From contig CAUJGS010000079.1 in NCBI GenBank assembly GCA_963170185.1, positions 1 through 63,156 on the forward strand: DNA of 63,156 bases, read 5' to 3'. Positions 44,534 through 52,231 of the stretch are shown piece by piece (position 1 is the stretch's first letter; every line of letters begins with the position of its first letter). A program made the translations under genes and the position numbers. Source of the DNA: Bdellovibrionota bacterium. GTDB lineage: Bacteria > Bdellovibrionota > Bdellovibrionia > Bdellovibrionales > JAMPXM01. Under the pieces are notes generated by a model. That model saw nothing but the letters and a program-made list of their open reading frames with translations, made no database searches and was not told the origin of the DNA.

Positions 44534-45058
44534 ATGAATTCATCTCGTTTTGAGACGCTCAAGCGTTCGGCGGCACTGTTTTCCGTAGCGTTTGGCTTGG
44601 TTTTATCTTCGCCAGCAGAGGCAAAGCTTAAAGAGGGCGAAGATTTCCCTGTCATTAAAGTCTCTCAATTCGCCGGAAAACCCAAAGTGGACATGGCCAA
44701 AAAGCTCAAAGGCAAAGTCGTTATCGTCGACTTCTGGGCGAGCTGGTGTGAGCCTTGTAAACTCGAGCTCCCGGCTCTTGAGAAGCTTCACAAGAAATAC
44801 AAAGGCAAACTGACCATCATCGGTGTCAACGTTGACGACGATGTGAACTCGGCAAAAGGGTTCCTAAAAGACCACCCTGTCAGCTTCGACCTCGTGTATG
44901 ATAAGGGTCAGAAGATCGCTGGCGAAATTGGAATCGAAAAAATGCCGACGTCTTTTATTCTTTCAAACGGAAAGATCGTGAAAGTCCACGAAGCCTTCCG
45001 TGCTGGCGACGAGAAAAAGATCGACGCCGAAGTTAAAAAAATCCTCACAGGGGGTTGA
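44534..45058 (+). CDS. TlpA/ResA-like periplasmic thioredoxin
   Basis: 174 residues from ATG 44534 (GGGGGC upstream). Signal peptide ending SSPAEA. Thioredoxin fold with active site DFWASWCEPCKLELPAL (WCEPC), then TIIGVNVDDDVNSAKGFL and the cis-Pro loop KMPTSFILS. TlpA/ResA-type proteins reduce disulphides in the periplasm, for example in cytochrome c maturation. The neighbours are a Cys-tailed DUF4266 lipoprotein and several c-type heme proteins, either of which could be its substrate. Gap to the next gene is 3 bases. Confidence 0.93.
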   Translation: MNSSRFETLKRSAALFSVAFGLVLSSPAEAKLKEGEDFPVIKVSQFAGKPKVDMAKKLKGKVVIVDFWASWCEPCKLELPALEKLHKKYKGKLTIIGVNVDDDVNSAKGFLKDHPVSFDLVYDKGQKIAGEIGIEKMPTSFILSNGKIVKVHEAFRAGDEKKIDAEVKKILTGG

Positions 45059-45061
45059 TCC

Positions 45062-45307
45062 ATGATTCAGCAAACCACAAAGAAGCTCGTGATTCTTTCA
45101 TTGGCTGCGGTAGCTCTTATGACGCTGCCGGGTTGTGGTTTGCTTGGACGTCGGGTCAGCGCTTTCGAACGCGGAACTCTCTCGAAAAACGGAATGCAAC
45201 TCGTTGGCGCTCCCAAAGAACAAGCGAGCGTCAACCATATGCTGAACGCTCGAGAAGGCTCCGTCGGAGGGTTCGGTGGAGCCGGGGGCGGTTGTGGTTG
45301 TAACTAG
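45062..45307 (+). CDS. DUF4266 small lipoprotein with Gly-rich Cys tail
   Basis: 81 residues. Lipoprotein signal with canonical lipobox (LPGC, Cys at about 25). The mature peptide is under 60 residues: VSAFERGTLSKNGMQLVG, the DUF4266 hallmark (ERGxLxxxxM), and a C-terminus of Gly runs ending GAGGGCGCN. The only Cys after the lipid-modified one are the two at the end, separated by Gly, so a metal or cofactor could bind there or they may be linked to a partner by the adjacent thioredoxin. Family uncharacterised to my knowledge. Overlaps the next gene by 14 bases. Confidence 0.9.
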   Translation: MIQQTTKKLVILSLAAVALMTLPGCGLLGRRVSAFERGTLSKNGMQLVGAPKEQASVNHMLNAREGSVGGFGGAGGGCGCN

Positions 45308-45713
45308 GGCCGCTGGTACTTCTCTGCTCTCACTCGCTCTTCTCGCGATCGCGACTTTTCTTACCGGTTGTTCGGTTGATCTCTCAAATACGACTCCCGG
45401 CGCGTCTACCACAGGCGCTTGCGGCACGGCGCCGACTCAAGCACTAACCGATATTCAACCGGTCATCGAAAACTTTCTGAAAACAAGCTGCGCCACCTGC
45501 CACGGCGTCACCACGGGTTCGGTGCAAACAGGATTCTTCACGCCTGATATGGGCTCGGTCTCAACAGACCCGGCCGTTCAACAGTTCGCCTACACCCAAC
45601 TCTGCGCACGTGGCGGAAAAGCGGTGTCGACAAAGATCGCTCCGGGCAACGGTCACGGCGGCGGCGATTTCACCAATCCGGACTTCGACAATTTCCTCAA
45701 TACCTACTTCTGA
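45294..45713 (+). CDS. Monoheme c-type lipoprotein
   Basis: 139 residues. Start taken as GTG 45294, inside the end of the DUF4266 gene, with GGGGGC ahead; other starts are possible from 45276. Lipobox FLTGC. Heme attachment motif CATCH in FLKTSCATCHGVTTGSV, preceded by IQPVIENFLKTSC, as in cytochrome c-like domains of planctomycete and Bdellovibrionota proteins. The rest is short; the distal Met ligand could be that in PDMGSV. Probably an electron carrier or a heme-bearing structural protein at the outer membrane. Confidence 0.82.
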   Translation: MVVTRAAGTSLLSLALLAIATFLTGCSVDLSNTTPGASTTGACGTAPTQALTDIQPVIENFLKTSCATCHGVTTGSVQTGFFTPDMGSVSTDPAVQQFAYTQLCARGGKAVSTKIAPGNGHGGGDFTNPDFDNFLNTYF

Positions 45714-45919
45714 AGTTCGCCGCTTCGGCCATTGCTAACTCTTGATGTCTAGAGTTCAGTCGCCGTCTCAACCTGATGTGCAAAGAAGTTTGACTGCGAC
45801 GAAGTCGGCTGGCGAGCTCGCACTCACCCGAAGCAGGCCAAGCAAGACATAATCATCAAAATCATCTCAATTCGAGGAAACCCATAGCTCCCACTAAAGG
45901 CGCTTATGGCAAGCGACCG

Positions 45920-45948
45920 AGAAACTGTCTCACGCCGAGACAGTTTCT
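45920..45948. repeat. Perfect 12-bp inverted repeat, probable terminator hairpin or operator
   Basis: AGAAACTGTCTC - ACGCC - GAGACAGTTTCT. Very stable stem with a 5-base loop, about 207 bases after the monoheme lipoprotein gene. There is no T-run after it, so classic rho-independent termination is uncertain. Confidence 0.6.
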
Positions 45949-46045
45949 GTATGCAAGATAACGAACTATGAGCCTTCGCACATGCTTCCAAGCCGTTCTA
46001 AATTCGAGTCACCACTGACGATTTCAACTTAGCGTCAACAGACTG

Positions 46046-46055
46046 GACAATTGTC
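46046..46055. promoter_or_regulatory. Palindrome GACAATTGTC
   Basis: Ten-base perfect palindrome flanked by CTG...AG, upstream of the heme/DUF1501 cassette; possible operator. No matching regulator gene is known nearby. Confidence 0.3.
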
Positions 46056-46174
46056 AGAACGTGAACAGATGTAAACCAACCTATACGTTTATGCCCGAAA
46101 ATGTCACGGCATCAGCCTTGCTCTACTACTCCATAGGGATTGCACCATTTGTTCGTTTGTCTTTGGGGGGTACG

Positions 46175-47473
46175 ATGAAAAAGTCTCGAACTGAGACCCT
46201 TAACGGGTTCACGAATCTGGGAGTCGCCGTAGTTGGCGCCACTCTATCAGTTCTTGCCGCTCCATTTATGATGTCGGAAGCCCAGGCTCAGGTAACACCG
46301 ATTCCTGCTGTCGCTCCGAATCCGACTGGTGAGATCTCAGCGGAACGCCAACGCGCTCAAAAGCTCTTCCAAGCCATCACTGGCGTAAAGGTAGCGATTG
46401 ATGACTCGCGCTTGGTGCAAATGGAAACTCAGCTGAAAGCTGGTAATCCACGAGCGGCGGCGGCGATCGCATCGCAAGATCCGCTCTTCTTGGACGTGCA
46501 AATCCGAGACGTCGCAAAACTCATGTCGACTCGTGAACAAACAATTCGTGCGCCAATGTCGGACTTCGTCGCGACTTTCATCGGTGTCGTTCGCGATAGC
46601 GATACTCGCAGCGCAAAAGAGTTGCTGACAGGTAACTTCTATTACCGCGTCGATCCGGCGGTCATCGCGACTCTTCCAGCCAACGCGACGATTCGTCAGG
46701 CTGAACAAGCCGACATCATTCAAAGTAACAACCACTACAATGACTTGGCGACGCGCAACCTTTCGCCTTCGGCGGTCCTAATCGCTCAGTCACCACAACG
46801 CGCTTTGCAAAACAACGCCGTCGTAAACCACCCGGATCCGGCTGGTCTTCTTACCACACGTGCGTTTGTTGAAGCCCACGCGGTAGCAGGTACTAACCGC
46901 CGCGTTGTCGAAGAGATGATGCAAGAGTTCATGTGCGTGAAGATGGAAGAGTGGGCAGACGGTAACGCGCCAGACGACCGCGTCTCGCAAGACGTCACGC
47001 GCACGCCATCAGGTAGCGTAAACCTCTACCTCACGACCTGTAAGACATGTCACTCGGGCATGGACGGTATGCGCGGCGCTTGGGCGTTCGTCGACTTCAC
47101 GAACAACGCGCAAACGATCTCGACCAACGTTCTCGGCAAGATGACTCGTAACCAAACGGAATATCCGCAAGGTTACCGCATCACCGACAACAGCTGGGTT
47201 AACAACGCGATCTACGGCAAAAACGCCGATCAATTTGGCTGGAGAAGCTCGCTTTCTGGTAACGGCATCGGCGGTCTCGCCCGCATGGTCGCAGACTCGC
47301 GCGGTTTCTCACGCTGTATGGTTCGCAAAGCCTTCCAAGCGGTCTGCCGTCGTAGCCCGCTTGCTGGAGAAGAAAACCTGGTCCGCACGCTCGCTGATCA
47401 GTTCGAAGCCGATGGCTACCACGCTCGTCGTATGTACGAGAACGTAGCTGTGAACCCTAACTGTGTGCAGTAA
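46175..47473 (+). CDS. Secreted DUF1588-like c-type heme protein
   Basis: 432 residues, ATG at 46175 after GGGGGG. Signal peptide ending near SEAQA. C-terminal half resembles the DUF1592/DUF1588/DUF1585 proteins of planctomycetes and myxobacteria: NHPDPAGLLTTRAFVEAH, TNRRVVEEMMQEFMCVKMEEW, then LTTCKTCHSGMDGMRGAWAFVDF with heme motif CKTCH. Late Cys (FSRCMVRK, AVCRRSP, NPNCVQ) probably pair. First gene of a four-gene plus-strand cassette. Such proteins are always near DUF1501/DUF1552-type Tat proteins; their biochemical role is unknown. Confidence 0.82.
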   Translation: MKKSRTETLNGFTNLGVAVVGATLSVLAAPFMMSEAQAQVTPIPAVAPNPTGEISAERQRAQKLFQAITGVKVAIDDSRLVQMETQLKAGNPRAAAAIASQDPLFLDVQIRDVAKLMSTREQTIRAPMSDFVATFIGVVRDSDTRSAKELLTGNFYYRVDPAVIATLPANATIRQAEQADIIQSNNHYNDLATRNLSPSAVLIAQSPQRALQNNAVVNHPDPAGLLTTRAFVEAHAVAGTNRRVVEEMMQEFMCVKMEEWADGNAPDDRVSQDVTRTPSGSVNLYLTTCKTCHSGMDGMRGAWAFVDFTNNAQTISTNVLGKMTRNQTEYPQGYRITDNSWVNNAIYGKNADQFGWRSSLSGNGIGGLARMVADSRGFSRCMVRKAFQAVCRRSPLAGEENLVRTLADQFEADGYHARRMYENVAVNPNCVQ

Positions 47474-47498
47474 GAGAAGAGAAGAAGAGGTTATCGCC

Positions 47499-48182
47499 AT
47501 GAAAAACTTTAAAGAGATGACACTCTCGCAAAAGCGCAAACTCCTGGCCTCTACAGGCCTTCCGATGGCTGCGCTGGTTCTCATCATCGGCTTCCAAAAC
47601 TGTAGCCCAGGACTCGTTCAGAGTACGAAGTTGCAGTCGACAGGGCCGTCAGGCAACTCGCCTCTGAATATCGAGGAAGACACCAAGCCGGTGACCACTG
47701 TGAATGCGGAAAACCTTCTGGTTTCGATGCAATCACTGACTGGAATCCAAGCGGTGTCGGCTCGTACGATTACAGCGGCCAACAACGCAAAGACCAAGGT
47801 CACGGAAACAGGAAAAGCCGACTCGATCAACGGCCCGATGTGGCTCTCGATCACCAACTTGAGCGGCGAGGTCTGTCTTGATCTCGTGACCGACGAGAAG
47901 GCGAAAGCTCAGGGCGAACGTCGTTTCTTCGGTCAGGTGAACTTCAACGCGGCTCCAAGCGCGATGACGGCCGATATCAAAGACGACATGATCCGCCGTA
48001 TGGCTCGAAACTTCTGGGGACGTAACGAGTCTGTCGCAGAACGAGCCGTTATCAAATCGTCTCTAGATGAGGCACTGGCTCAACCTCGTCGAAACGGTGT
48101 CTCCGATGCCGTTGAAACGGAAGATGCGCTGATTTTCACTTGTTCAGCGATGCTTGCATCACTGGATGCGATGAAATTCTAA
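47499..48182 (+). CDS. QNC-type lipoprotein-like protein
   Basis: 227 residues; ATG 47499 with GAAGAGG ahead. Membrane-entry segment LPMAALVLIIGFQNCSPG places a Cys after a hydrophobic helix, but with Gln-Asn before it instead of the normal lipobox Gly/Ala/Ser. The mature region has a Thr/Ser-rich linker and then a helical part (MTADIKDDMIRRMARNFWGR) and Cys at VCLDLV and FTCSAML. No heme motif. Coupled to the heme protein upstream (gap 25 bases) and the DUF1501-like gene downstream. Probably an envelope subunit of the same complex. Confidence 0.75.
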   Translation: MKNFKEMTLSQKRKLLASTGLPMAALVLIIGFQNCSPGLVQSTKLQSTGPSGNSPLNIEEDTKPVTTVNAENLLVSMQSLTGIQAVSARTITAANNAKTKVTETGKADSINGPMWLSITNLSGEVCLDLVTDEKAKAQGERRFFGQVNFNAAPSAMTADIKDDMIRRMARNFWGRNESVAERAVIKSSLDEALAQPRRNGVSDAVETEDALIFTCSAMLASLDAMKF

Positions 48183-48256
48183 GGGGTTCCGGGCTGCGGG
48201 GGTAATTATTGGCAGACTTCTGCCGATAAAGAAAAGCAAGGCAATTTGGGGGAATT

Positions 48257-49825
48257 ATGAAAGAACGTACAGACGATAATATGTTCATCAAGAAAGTCGT
48301 CGACGAACAAACCGGCGAAGAGAACACGATCGTCCTCCACAAGGATAAACCGAAGCCAACTACACGCCGCGAGTTCCTTTCAAGCGGTCTCCTCGGTTTC
48401 TCCGGAACCATGGTTGCGCCTTCCATCCTCAACGTCCTGGCTCGACCAGAGTTCGCATTCGGTCAGACAGACGACTCGTGTTCCGTACCGGCCGCGGGAC
48501 TTCCGGCATTCATTGTCGTGAACCTCTCCGGTGGCGCATCGATCTCTGGTAACCTTCCACCACTTGGTGAAGACCGCCAACCTCTTGCTCGATACGATCT
48601 CCTAAGCCTTGGGCCCGATAACAACGTTTTCACAAACGACGCCATCGGCTCAAACTGGTTCCAGCAACAAGGTGACACGGGCGACTTCCGCATGAACGTA
48701 CGTGTTGCGGGAACTCGTAACGCCGGCGTTCCGCGCGGTCACATGTTCTTGGGCATCAGCTTGCGCGCATCGCAAGCGACAATCGACAAAACAGCGCTCG
48801 TCAACGCCTGTACGGCATCGGGCGACGATACGTCCAACAACCAAGCCGATCCGACAGGTGGAGTCTTGGCTGCGGGTCTTACCGGTGAATCTCTTCCCAA
48901 CCTCGGTACTCGTGACGGTACGGGCACAGGCGTCGGTCAACAGCCGGCCGTCGTGCGCCCAGCAGCTCCTCTTATCGTTCGTAACTTCACGGACATCTCA
49001 GGAGCGCTCGGTCCTGCCGGTACGCTTGCGACCCGCTTAACTGCGAGTCGCCGCACTAAGCTTCTTGAACTCGTGAACTCACTCTCCGGCTCTCAGGCAC
49101 GTGCCGTCGCTTCGCCAGGAAGCGCGACAGGTACGATGATCGCGAAGGTTGTCGAGTGTGCGACCGGTAAAAACATCGAGCTTGCGACGCAAGATATGTC
49201 GACGGCGATCGACCCAGGTCTCGACCCAGGTGTCGCCGCTGTTTGGGGTATCAACCCGAACAACAAAGCCGGTGCGGCCTACGCGCAAGCCGCGATGGTG
49301 TTCAACGCCCTCAAAGGCAACGCCTCGACTTGTTCGATCGATATGGGCGGATACGATTATCACGGCACGGGAACTGCGAACTGTAACACACGCGACCAAC
49401 AAGCCGGTGAGATGATCGGCCGCATCCTAGAAACTGCGGCCGTCATGAGCAAACCCGTCTTCGTCTACGTGGTCAGCGACGGTTCCGTTTCCGGCCCAAG
49501 CGGTGGCGCTTTCGGTACAGGACCGACGAACGACTCAGGTACTCGCGGCGAGCTCTTGTTCTTCGCTTTCCACCCGTCTTCGCGTCCTCGTATCAAAGAC
49601 GATCGCTGGGGTCGTCAGATCGGGTACTTCACCGCGGGACAAGGTGCTTCCGACCAGACGGTCGTGGGTACCGTCCAAAAAGGTGCCGCAGCAGCAGTCG
49701 CAAACTGGCTGGCACTTGCGGGCGGAAACAACTTAAGCAAGTTCGAAGCGATCTATCCGGGCCTCTTCCAGCGCTCGGAGATCGACGGCGAGTTGGTTCG
49801 TATCGTGCCGACATCGGGATCGTGA
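48257..49825 (+). CDS. Tat-exported DUF1501-like protein
   Basis: 522 residues. Tat signal TTRREFLSSGLLGFSG at about residue 36, placed unusually far in behind a charged tail (KVVDEQTGEENTIVLHKD). The mature protein starts with FIVVNLSGGASISGN, the DUF1501 opening, and has NAGVPRGHMFLGISLRASQ, IDMGGYDYHGTG (sulfatase-like metal region of the alkaline-phosphatase-fold DUF1501 family), AAVMSKPVFVYVVSDGS and AFHPSSRPRI. Folded in the cytosol, perhaps with a cofactor, before export. In other bacteria DUF1501 genes pair with heme proteins of the type encoded just upstream. Reaction unknown. Confidence 0.85.
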   Translation: MKERTDDNMFIKKVVDEQTGEENTIVLHKDKPKPTTRREFLSSGLLGFSGTMVAPSILNVLARPEFAFGQTDDSCSVPAAGLPAFIVVNLSGGASISGNLPPLGEDRQPLARYDLLSLGPDNNVFTNDAIGSNWFQQQGDTGDFRMNVRVAGTRNAGVPRGHMFLGISLRASQATIDKTALVNACTASGDDTSNNQADPTGGVLAAGLTGESLPNLGTRDGTGTGVGQQPAVVRPAAPLIVRNFTDISGALGPAGTLATRLTASRRTKLLELVNSLSGSQARAVASPGSATGTMIAKVVECATGKNIELATQDMSTAIDPGLDPGVAAVWGINPNNKAGAAYAQAAMVFNALKGNASTCSIDMGGYDYHGTGTANCNTRDQQAGEMIGRILETAAVMSKPVFVYVVSDGSVSGPSGGAFGTGPTNDSGTRGELLFFAFHPSSRPRIKDDRWGRQIGYFTAGQGASDQTVVGTVQKGAAAAVANWLALAGGNNLSKFEAIYPGLFQRSEIDGELVRIVPTSGS

Positions 49826-49887
49826 TACGAGTCCAACAGAAGCCTGGGTTATAGCGGAACGTCGGATGGCAAAGTAGGGGGCTAGAT

Positions 49888-50793
49888 ATGTCTGAGATCC
49901 GTCTCGAGACATCAAATGAAAAGGACTCTAGAAGTGCGAGTGGGCAAAAGCCCACTCGTTCCTCGCGCGGCTTCGCCCAACGCCTTCTTATCGGATTGGC
50001 TTCCGCTACTTGCATCATCTTTTATCAAAACTGCGGGACTGACTTTGTTCCGCTAGATGAATCGGCTCTTTCTGGTTTGGGTAAATTCGTCTGCGGATCG
50101 ACTCTTGAAGAGACCTTCGCAAAGACCTACCACCCTTTCGTGGTACAAAACTGCGCCGGTTGCCATGGCGGAGCCCAAGCTCCACGCTTTGCCCTTAGTG
50201 ATTCAAGTCTTGCCTACAACGACTTCTTGCTCACAACTCAAAGCACGTTCCGAACTTACGCTCTTAACCCGAGTCATGGAGGAGCTGCGGGCGGCCCGAA
50301 AAACGAAGAAGCCGTCACGCTTGCAGAATCCAACTACAACAGTTGCAAACCAACAGGCGGCGACGACGGCGAGAGCCACGTCATCACGGCTCGAACGCAG
50401 CCTCTGGCACTCAACGCCACGGCGGCTCTTCAAGTTCGACTACTTAACAACTTGGGTGGCCAACTGCAGCTTGGCAACACAAACCTAAGTGGCGCGCAAT
50501 TGGACTTCCAAGTGCGCATTGATACAACTGCAAGTCCACCCGCCTATGTCATCGCTCGACCACGCCTTCAAACCGGCGCAGCGGCGATCCGGGTTAAGGG
50601 TATGTACATCATGATCAACGGGGTACGTATCCAAACCGCAAATGCCTTTATGAGTCTGGATCGAACAATCAATGCCAATACCACTTTGGCAAATGGAACG
50701 CTTGCAACGGGCTCGGCGATCTTCGAGTACCCGGGCGCTCAGCCGACCACCGACACCGTCCAGTTTGAATTCGAATTGCTCGCACCCCAGTGA
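49888..50793 (+). CDS. Monoheme lipoprotein-like protein (QNC type)
   Basis: 301 residues from ATG 49888 (AGGGGGC upstream). N-terminal tail of 28 charged residues, hydrophobic segment LLIGLASATCIIFYQNCG with the same non-standard QNC motif as the protein at 47499, then a heme motif CAGCH in VVQNCAGCHGGAQAP. Residues 80-150 include two Cys; residues 170-301 are beta-rich (QLQLGNTNLSGAQLDFQVRI, ATGSAIFEYP). It ends the cassette, 34 bases before the methyltransferase. Likely an outer-leaflet or periplasmic electron-transfer protein working with the DUF1588-like one. Confidence 0.82.
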   Translation: MSEIRLETSNEKDSRSASGQKPTRSSRGFAQRLLIGLASATCIIFYQNCGTDFVPLDESALSGLGKFVCGSTLEETFAKTYHPFVVQNCAGCHGGAQAPRFALSDSSLAYNDFLLTTQSTFRTYALNPSHGGAAGGPKNEEAVTLAESNYNSCKPTGGDDGESHVITARTQPLALNATAALQVRLLNNLGGQLQLGNTNLSGAQLDFQVRIDTTASPPAYVIARPRLQTGAAAIRVKGMYIMINGVRIQTANAFMSLDRTINANTTLANGTLATGSAIFEYPGAQPTTDTVQFEFELLAPQ

Positions 50794-50817
50794 TCTTAAG
50801 GCGAATTATGAATTACG

Positions 50818-50843
50818 ATGAGGAGGTATGAAAACCTCCTCAT
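50818..50843 (+). promoter_or_regulatory. Perfect 10-bp hairpin enclosing the start codon of the methyltransferase gene
   Basis: ATGAGGAGGT - ATGAAA - ACCTCCTCAT. The left arm contains the ribosome-binding site GAGGAGG, the loop begins with the start codon ATG, and the right arm is coding. In mRNA this would hide the ribosome-binding site. TTTCGTTTTT follows, so on the DNA level it also resembles a terminator for the upstream cassette. Confidence 0.7.
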
Positions 50844-52231
50844 TTCGTTTTTGGTCATGTCCCGCGACGGGCCTGCCTCTCATCGACGACGGCCGAGACT
50901 TTCGGTCAGCGACAGAAGAAGCAATGGTCTATCCAAAGGTCGGTGGAGTTCCTTGGCTTTTTCCAGATCCAAAATTCGTGCTCTCTCACTGGCGAGAGCG
51001 AATCGACCTTTTTCTTGAATCTCGCACACACGAAATCGAAGAGCTAAAGAGCTCCATCAAGTCCGCGGCATCACCGAACACCAAATCGCGTCTTGAAATT
51101 CTCCGCCAATCAAAAATCACACAGCTAGAGCTTCTCAAAAAAGTGCTCGATCCGATGAAACCAGGAACAAAGCTATCACTCCCCAAAAAACAGGCTTTCG
51201 GCTACCGACTGCCATTCAATCAGGGGCTTTTAGGCTACTTTCCAAATATGGCGCGGGACTGGGCGGTTGGCCAAACTGGCTTCTCTCAGGAAAACAAAAC
51301 GCTTCTCGATGCCGTACTTGCGATCATTCCAGAATCGGCCAAAACGTCGATGGCGGCCTCCGAGCGAAACATCGCCGTTCTCGGTTGCGGAGCCGGTCGT
51401 CTTCCCTATGATATCGCAAATCAGTTTCCAAAATCTCATGTCGTTGCGGTCGACTTGAATCCACTTCTCTTGCTCGCCGCTCAGCAATTAAATTCCGGAG
51501 CAAAGCTAAAAGGAATATTCCCAACGGTTTCGCCCAAAGACCGAATGAAGCCCGCAATTGAAGTCGATTTGGCTGCGCCAAAAGGCCCGGCGAAAAATCT
51601 GGAGTTCGCGTTTGCCGATGTGTATGCACTTCCATTTCAACCTTCGAGCTTCGATCTTGTTATCACCCCGTGGTTAGTCGACATTCTGCCTCGACATTTC
51701 TCTCTACTGACCTCTTCCATCGCACAAATCGTAAAACCAAGCGGACTATGGATCAATTCGGGTGCCTGGGCCTTCAACTTCCAAAACGAAGAAGACAACT
51801 TAAGCCTTCTTGAAGCTGAAGAAGTTGGAACCGCGACGGGATGGACGCCACTCACAAGCCGCATTGTCGAAACCGCTTACTTACAAAGCGAAGTCGACGC
51901 TCATCGACGCTTTGAAACTATGACGACTTTTGCCTGGGAGCGAACGGAAGCGGCGGTGCCCTACGATTCGCGTGCACGCGTCACCGACAAAATCGAATGG
52001 CTCTCGAACCCTTCCCTGCCGATTCCTCGTTTGCCGGCATTCGCTCAAAGCATAGAGTCGCTGTCGACAATGACCTGGGTGCTTTCGCAAGTCGATGGCC
52101 ATCGAACTCTTACTGACCTTGTCAAAATTCTTTCTGAGCAAAGCGGCCTGGAACCCGAGGCCTCGCGCGATGCGCTGGAGTCGTTCTTTGACCGCTATCT
52201 GAAAGACCGAACGTTTCGCGAAAGGACTTAG
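50828..52231 (+). CDS. SAM-dependent methyltransferase, carnosine N-methyltransferase (N2227)-like
   Basis: 467 residues, no signal peptide. Residues 1-45 contain a short Trm112-like segment (RFWSCPATGLPLIDDG, PKVGGVPWLF). Residues about 55-100 are helical. The methyltransferase core has NIAVLGCGAGRLPYDIA (motif I), VVAVDLNPLLLLAAQQLNSG, FAFADVYALPFQPSSFDLV and KPSGLWINSGAWAF, resembling the N2227 family (carnosine N-methyltransferase of eukaryotes), which also has a RDW/E segment upstream (here MARDWAVGQTGF). Residues 390-467 are a separate helical tail with a PqqD-like pattern (VDGHRTLTDLVKILSEQSG). Substrate unknown; a peptide-modification role is conceivable because of that tail. Confidence 0.75.
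   Translation: MKTSSFRFWSCPATGLPLIDDGRDFRSATEEAMVYPKVGGVPWLFPDPKFVLSHWRERIDLFLESRTHEIEELKSSIKSAASPNTKSRLEILRQSKITQLELLKKVLDPMKPGTKLSLPKKQAFGYRLPFNQGLLGYFPNMARDWAVGQTGFSQENKTLLDAVLAIIPESAKTSMAASERNIAVLGCGAGRLPYDIANQFPKSHVVAVDLNPLLLLAAQQLNSGAKLKGIFPTVSPKDRMKPAIEVDLAAPKGPAKNLEFAFADVYALPFQPSSFDLVITPWLVDILPRHFSLLTSSIAQIVKPSGLWINSGAWAFNFQNEEDNLSLLEAEEVGTATGWTPLTSRIVETAYLQSEVDAHRRFETMTTFAWERTEAAVPYDSRARVTDKIEWLSNPSLPIPRLPAFAQSIESLSTMTWVLSQVDGHRTLTDLVKILSEQSGLEPEASRDALESFFDRYLKDRTFRERT

Larger units (their letters stand above)
45714..46174. other. 460-base intergenic region
   Basis: Separates the DUF3570/DUF4266 module from the DUF1588/DUF1501 cassette. Holds a perfect 12-bp inverted repeat (45920-45948), a 10-base palindrome GACAATTGTC at 46046-46055 about 120 bases before the next start, and a weak hairpin AACTCT/AGAGTT near 45736. 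A longer in-frame start of the next gene at 46061 is unlikely. Confidence 0.5.
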
